Assembly (NCBI GenBank): GCA_022393335.1
Contig: JAJEKB010021216.1
Location: 112,016 to 176,015, forward strand
DNA length: 64,000 nt
Source of the DNA: Macrotrachela quadricornifera
Lineage: Eukaryota; Rotifera; Eurotatoria; Philodinida; Philodinidae
Reading direction: 5' to 3'
Shown: one piece after another, positions 59,486-64,000 of the stretch
Layout of the letters: each line of letters opens with the position of its first letter
How positions within the stretch are numbered: position 1 is the stretch's first letter
Translations under genes and position numbers: made by a program
The notes under the pieces: generated by a model
The model's database searches: none
What the model saw: the letters and a program-made list of their open reading frames with translations, nothing else
What the model was told of the DNA's origin: nothing

Positions 59486-61049
59486 TCACATAAACCACGT
59501 TTTGTTGATTCCTAGGTCTAAAAGTGAACAAAGTGAACTTTCTACTAGTTGAATAGAATGAGCTAACCGTGATTGCTCTTGTACACGTGGATATTCTTGC
59601 TCACGACAAACAATCTATTTGACAAAAATAAAAATGTAGAAATTTTCTAAAAAACCTACCGTATGATCCTGTATATGACGCCAATCGATTTGTTGCTTAC
59701 AATATTCGCAAGGAATTTGAACAATGTCATTGGAATCATCAAAATGGTCTAATTGATCTAAAATATAGATACAATGCTCACCAGTGCATTAATTAAAGGT
59801 GGAGATATGAAAAAGTATTACACAATACGAATTTGCTAGCAATAATGGTCATTTCTATGAATTTTATTGATCTGGAAGCAGTAGTATCGGATGTAGAGTT
59901 TAACAAAATTTTTATGTATCAAAAATGAATCCGCCTGCAAAAGTAGTCATTTCGAAAAGTAAGTAAAGTTCCTGTTGAAAGTAAATCTGAAGTTCACAGA
60001 AGTCTAATTGAACTAACTGGAACTGTAAAAATCTAGGAGTATCGGTATACTTTTCGAATATTTAAAAATATCTAAAATTTCACGGCATGTCTGATATTGG
60101 TCTTCATATTTTTCAGTAGATTAAAAAAAAAGCAAAAATTTTCTTTTGCCTTTAGGTATTAACTTGCTGAGTATATTAGTTTCAAGAGAATTGATTATAA
60201 TTAGATGAAACCAACTTGAAGACAGAATTATATTTCAAGGCTACTTTTTGGTTTCGAATCTATGAGAAATACGTTACATTATCGATAAAATAATATTAAT
60301 GTAAGATGAATGTAGTTGGAATGGTAACTCTTAGAAGTCTCTTCGAAACGAAAGTTGATCGAAGAATATCAATGAAGTTAAGAAACGATTTCTAGCATCT
60401 TTAAGCCTAAATTGATGCTACGTATATTTTTATGCTAGAGTTTCAAAACAGAGCGAACTATTATGATCTACAGCTGTCAAATGCCTGCGTTTTGATTGGA
60501 ATTTTCATTTGCAGATGAACGTTGTTTGATTCTAATATCCACAGGATTTTGAAGGCAGTTCTGCTATAAACGAAAAACCGAAGTGAAATTAATTTTCCAA
60601 AAGGAACTATTAATTTTGCAAATCATCACCTCATGCATTTTTCTATCAGTTTCATCATAATTGTAACCACAAAAGTTACATGTGACCATCACTCGTTCTC
60701 GAGATAAATTATTTTGATCAGATGTTGATGAAACATCAGGTCGATTTGACGCATGATTAATGGCAGAGTCGGTAGATTCATCAGGATTGGTACAATTATT
60801 TTCGTAGTGATAGGCAAAGATAGCTCGTCGAACGTATTGCTTACATTTGGGACATTGATCTGTCTTGTTACCACATAACATCAAATGATCTCTTATATCT
60901 ATCGCTGATGAAAATCGTTCGTTACAAAATGAGCACGAGATGAACTGTCTTGTCTCATTAATTATCTACAATTGAAAGATTTGTTAATCATGGAATAAGA
61001 TAAATGAGCCCATTGTTGAACAAGAATGTAAACTTACTTTTTCGTCCAT
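59486..61049 (-). CDS. C2HC (TRAF/XAF1-like) zinc-finger protein, about 205 aa
   Basis: Exons on the minus strand: 61049-61038 (MDEK), 60965-60630, 60563-60521, 59757-59660 and 59614-59486, together 206 codons in phase. Four fingers of the CxxC...H...C kind follow one another: CSFCNERFSSAIDIRDHLMLC, split here as CSFC and HLMLC; CPKCKQ to HYENNC; CNFCGYNYDETDRKMHEQNC; and CEYCKQQ to HTIVC. The third is completed only by splicing (HE joined to QNC) and the fourth spans a 45-base intron, which supports both junctions. Proteins with this finger type act in ubiquitin or innate-immune signalling (TRAFD1, XAF1), an analogy only. The exon 3 donor (c|gttcat) is weak; read-through would instead end the protein at a stop at 60477. 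An acceptor 'tttttctag' ends 40 bases before the ATG, so an upstream exon or leader is possible. Confidence 0.65.
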
Positions 61050-61089
61050 ATTTGCCTCTGAGTTACGTTTTATATTTCTTATCTAGAAA

Positions 61090-62277
61090 AATAAAATCTA
61101 ATAGAAATATACAATTACACTAAAGGAAATTTTAGAATTCAAAAGAGTCGTTAAATATATCCACAGTGTAAAATTAAATAAGTAGTTAGAGTTAGTCTGA
61201 TTAAATACGAACATGATAGCTGCGCTCATATCTAGCATTCATCACTGTTCTTCCTTGTATTATCATGTACGCTAAAAATTGACTCATTTGAAAATGTAAA
61301 GACGTCAGATCTTTAATTCGATTAATGTTACAATAGCGTTAAAATGGATTATAATCGATATTTATATAGAAGTAACACACTACTTTGGAGTATTAACATT
61401 TAATTTCTTATCAATAAAGACTAGTATCGTACAGTTGGGACATTATTCATGATCAGAGAGAACTTTATAAAATTCTATTGTCGGATTTTTTAATTGAAAA
61501 TATCTTGTACGTATATAATTAAATAAATTCTTATGTAGTGATCGACTGATATACAATTCTATCCACCTGAAATACTAGCTGTACGAAGAGAGATCTTATC
61601 ATACTTATCGATATTGTCGTAAATCTATTAAGTTAAGATAGTTCGAACACATTGTTATTTTCTGTAGGTAATCGGTAATTTTATGCGATTTGTACGTATG
61701 AACAACTTTATCAAACGAAACCTTCAAAATAATACGTGAAAATGAAGGAGCTGAGGTCACTATTTTCTTTCTTTCTCTGTCATTAAACGACATAAAACAG
61801 AAAAAAAATATAATTATTTATTCTGAGGTCAAAACGAACGCTGAAAAAGAAATTCATTACTTTTTCATTGATCAATATTGGTTTACATCGGCATGTTTTG
61901 TGACATTCTGATGTAGACCGTATTGACTCATTTCGATTGATAATAAAGATTGTTGTTTATGTGACGATGATCCGATATCTAGCAATTACTGATGTTCGAA
62001 GTGTGTGAGCTAAAGTAAGTAGTCCCGCAGCATTTGCTGACATAAGTACACAAAACTATGGTTGCAAAATTTTTCTGTTTTTTCGAAAATTTGACTATAT
62101 CATAAAGAAATTTAATACTCTTTCGTTTTGAAAAAAATTCCTAGTTTAATGTTCTTTAACATTGAACATGTATCCTAGTCAAAGAGTGACGATATTTGAT
62201 TAAATGAACATATAAAAATAGATACGTACAGTATTTTTTTTGTTTGGAGTATTCTCGAGGCCATTAGTGAATGAGTT
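61090..62277. other. intergenic, nothing recognised
   Basis: AT-rich, no coding or RNA signal seen. Confidence 0.35.
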
Positions 62278-62696
62278 TCTGTAAAATACGCGAACATCTG
62301 CGAAGACTCTGATAGGAGAAATAGTCTAGACTTTCATATACCAATAGACAGAGCTCACTAATTCATACTCACGAACACTGTATTACCTCCTTCCAAACTT
62401 TATGAGTACCGGTTATTTCGACGTTATTATCCTAGCCAAAGTGTTAGTCCTTGAAAATAAATACTTTGAAAGAATTGGGTTTTTCTATGTACTGACCGAT
62501 CAATGTGCTTTCACCAATCAACGCTTAGAAAGAGTCGATTTTTTCAAAGCATTTATTTTCAAGAACAAACATCTTGGCCAGGATAATAATGTCGACATAA
62601 CTGCAAATAATCGGTATTTGTGGCTGTTCACAAATACAAAACATTAGAGTTCTCTTTAATAAGTAATTCAAAAGTGGTGTTCGTGTATTTTACAGA
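62278..62696. mobile_element. 419-base foldback element
   Basis: The ends are the inverted pair TCTGTAAAATACGCGAACA (62278-62296) and the copy ending TTCGTGTATTTTACAGA at 62696. A second, longer inner pair runs from ACCGGTTATTTCGACGTTAT and ATTATCCTAGCCAAAGTG (about 62409-62485) to its mirror at about 62545-62625 (CATCTTGGCCAGGATAATAA). The 81-codon frame within it is a by-product of the hairpin arms. Confidence 0.75.
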
Positions 62697-64000
62697 TGCC
62701 CTTCTTGAATTGAATCTTCGTTAGAATTTTTGACTGTCTATGCATTTTTCAAATACTTTTTATATTTGTGAACTCGTCATGTTTTCATCAGACGATATCA
62801 GTCGCGAGATGACGCATGTTGAGTTATTTAGATAAGTATATATCAACAAGAACGAAATGAGTAAGCAAGAGCTAGTGTCGGTATTTTCATAAATAATCAT
62901 TGTAATTTATACAGATAAACACACATGTTTCTTTTGATGCTTAGTTATTAGTAAAGGTAATGTTTGTCACAATTCGTTCTTCAATATAGTGTAATTATAT
63001 GACACGTAGTATTTTATCGTTACTCATCTTTTTTTTCCTCTACAAGCAGCCATTATAACAACCTTCATTAAACCTCTAGAGTGAACATTTACGATACTCT
63101 TCAAAATTCCAAATACAAAGAAATATTCATTATAGGAAGATTAGCCATTTTTCAAAAAAGCAATTTTTGTCTCTATAGATAAAAAAATTTTTTTTTAAAG
63201 TCGAAAGAGTGAAAAGCCTACCAATCCAACAAATATTTTTATTTTTTTTGTTTCATACAATTTTAGGAATGAAGGAGAATATGTTTAATCTAAGTTCTTT
63301 TTGATAGTGTTTGTGTTGGCTATTATTAAATTCAAACAAATGTAATTAGCATGTTATTAGAAAAATAGTTCCTAAATAATGACAGCTTCTGACATTTCTA
63401 GTTTGCAATACATCACTTTTTTGGCAAGTTTTTCGTAACATAGCTTCATCAGGTATGTTCCACTGATCACTTATATTTCTTCAATGAATTGGAGATTATA
63501 TTTTTGTTGGCTGTATTAGTAGTCTACTTATAGATTACATTTTTCCATCGCTCTTCTTATTTGTCTACATGAACTGTAAAGCACATATTTTCCATTATGT
63601 CACCAAAGAACGCGATTGTTTGAAGATTGTCACACAGATACTTTGAGGAATCGTTATTGTAAGTGGAGCACTAATCACTTTCAGAAGTAAAAATGAGCAA
63701 AGTTTAAGCATGGATCTCAAACTTCAAATTAGCACTCTATTTTTTTGTACCCTCGATCGAGTAGAGTTTGTCGAGAAATTCTCTTTAAAAACGTTAAGCA
63801 AAAAGAATTAAAATTGAGATGTTCAAACACTTTACACGTATTTGGATGTAAACAGAGGCTACTGTAAATCTGACCTATTTCAAGGATCACTGGATTGTCT
63901 GACAAGTGTGGACATTGGTGTTGACCTTGTTGGTTTGATACGTGCTTGTTATTTGGTTAAAAGTGCATATCGAATTATTTATGTTACCAAAAGAAAAGAG
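62697..64000. other. intergenic end of window
   Basis: No gene, RNA or repeat was recognised. Confidence 0.35.

Noticed and set aside
62402..62647. 81-codon plus-strand reading frame
   Set aside because: It lies within the two arms of a foldback element and reflects the hairpin, not a gene.
1..64000. CRISPR arrays, rRNA genes, bacterial operons
   Set aside because: No regularly spaced repeats, no rRNA-like blocks and clear spliceosomal introns throughout.

Overview
The window reads as a nuclear scaffold of a bdelloid rotifer (inferred from gene content; no search was possible). The evidence is short GT-AG introns of 45-72 bases next to a few long ones, a large lineage-type family of cysteine-rich membrane modules, NHL-repeat and FG-GAP/VCBS proteins, a DEG/ENaC channel, relics of Tc1/mariner, piggyBac, CENP-B-type and non-LTR elements, many small foldback elements, and two GC-richer genes that look foreign. 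Background sequence is strongly AT-rich. A 400-base run of N at 47433-47832 is a scaffolding gap.

Layout. 1-1404: 3' part of a secreted NHL-repeat gene. 2480-5640: a mariner relic abutting a non-LTR retrotransposon on the minus strand. 6380-6835: C-terminal piggyBac relic. 8517-10911: cluster of four inverted-repeat (MITE-like) elements. 11570-15799: one uninterrupted 1409-codon reading frame joining an ABA4-like (DUF4281) membrane domain, a cytochrome P450 domain and a lipoxygenase domain. This is the most striking object in the window: a candidate single-chain oxylipin synthase. 16841-19157 (minus): UNC93-like transporter with seven exons. 20880-21660 (minus) and 22480-23480 (plus): two dead DNA transposases. 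24213-25871: GH31 glycoside hydrolase. 27429-28020 (minus): broken rhodopsin-like GPCR. 31506-33777: DEG/ENaC sodium channel. 33778-39992: no gene seen. 39993-52759: a very long gene of three tandem copies of a two-transmembrane, cysteine-rich module. 52808-55203: a single-pass membrane FG-GAP protein only 48 bases downstream, with a tRNA-derived SINE in its second intron. 55980-56798 (minus): piggyBac relic. 59486-61049 (minus): four-finger C2HC (TRAF/XAF1-like) protein. 62278-62696: a 419-base foldback element.

How the parts relate. Inside the 11570 protein, a lipoxygenase would make a fatty-acid hydroperoxide and a P450 of the hydroperoxide-using kind would rearrange it, with the ABA4-like domain anchoring both in a membrane. 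This is inference, and the lipoxygenase site looks non-canonical. The modular receptor-like gene and the FG-GAP gene are adjacent, same-strand and extremely close. Several genes have a splice acceptor just before the ATG, as expected if spliced-leader trans-splicing (known in bdelloids) is used. Exon models were built by eye from splice sites, phase and family similarity.
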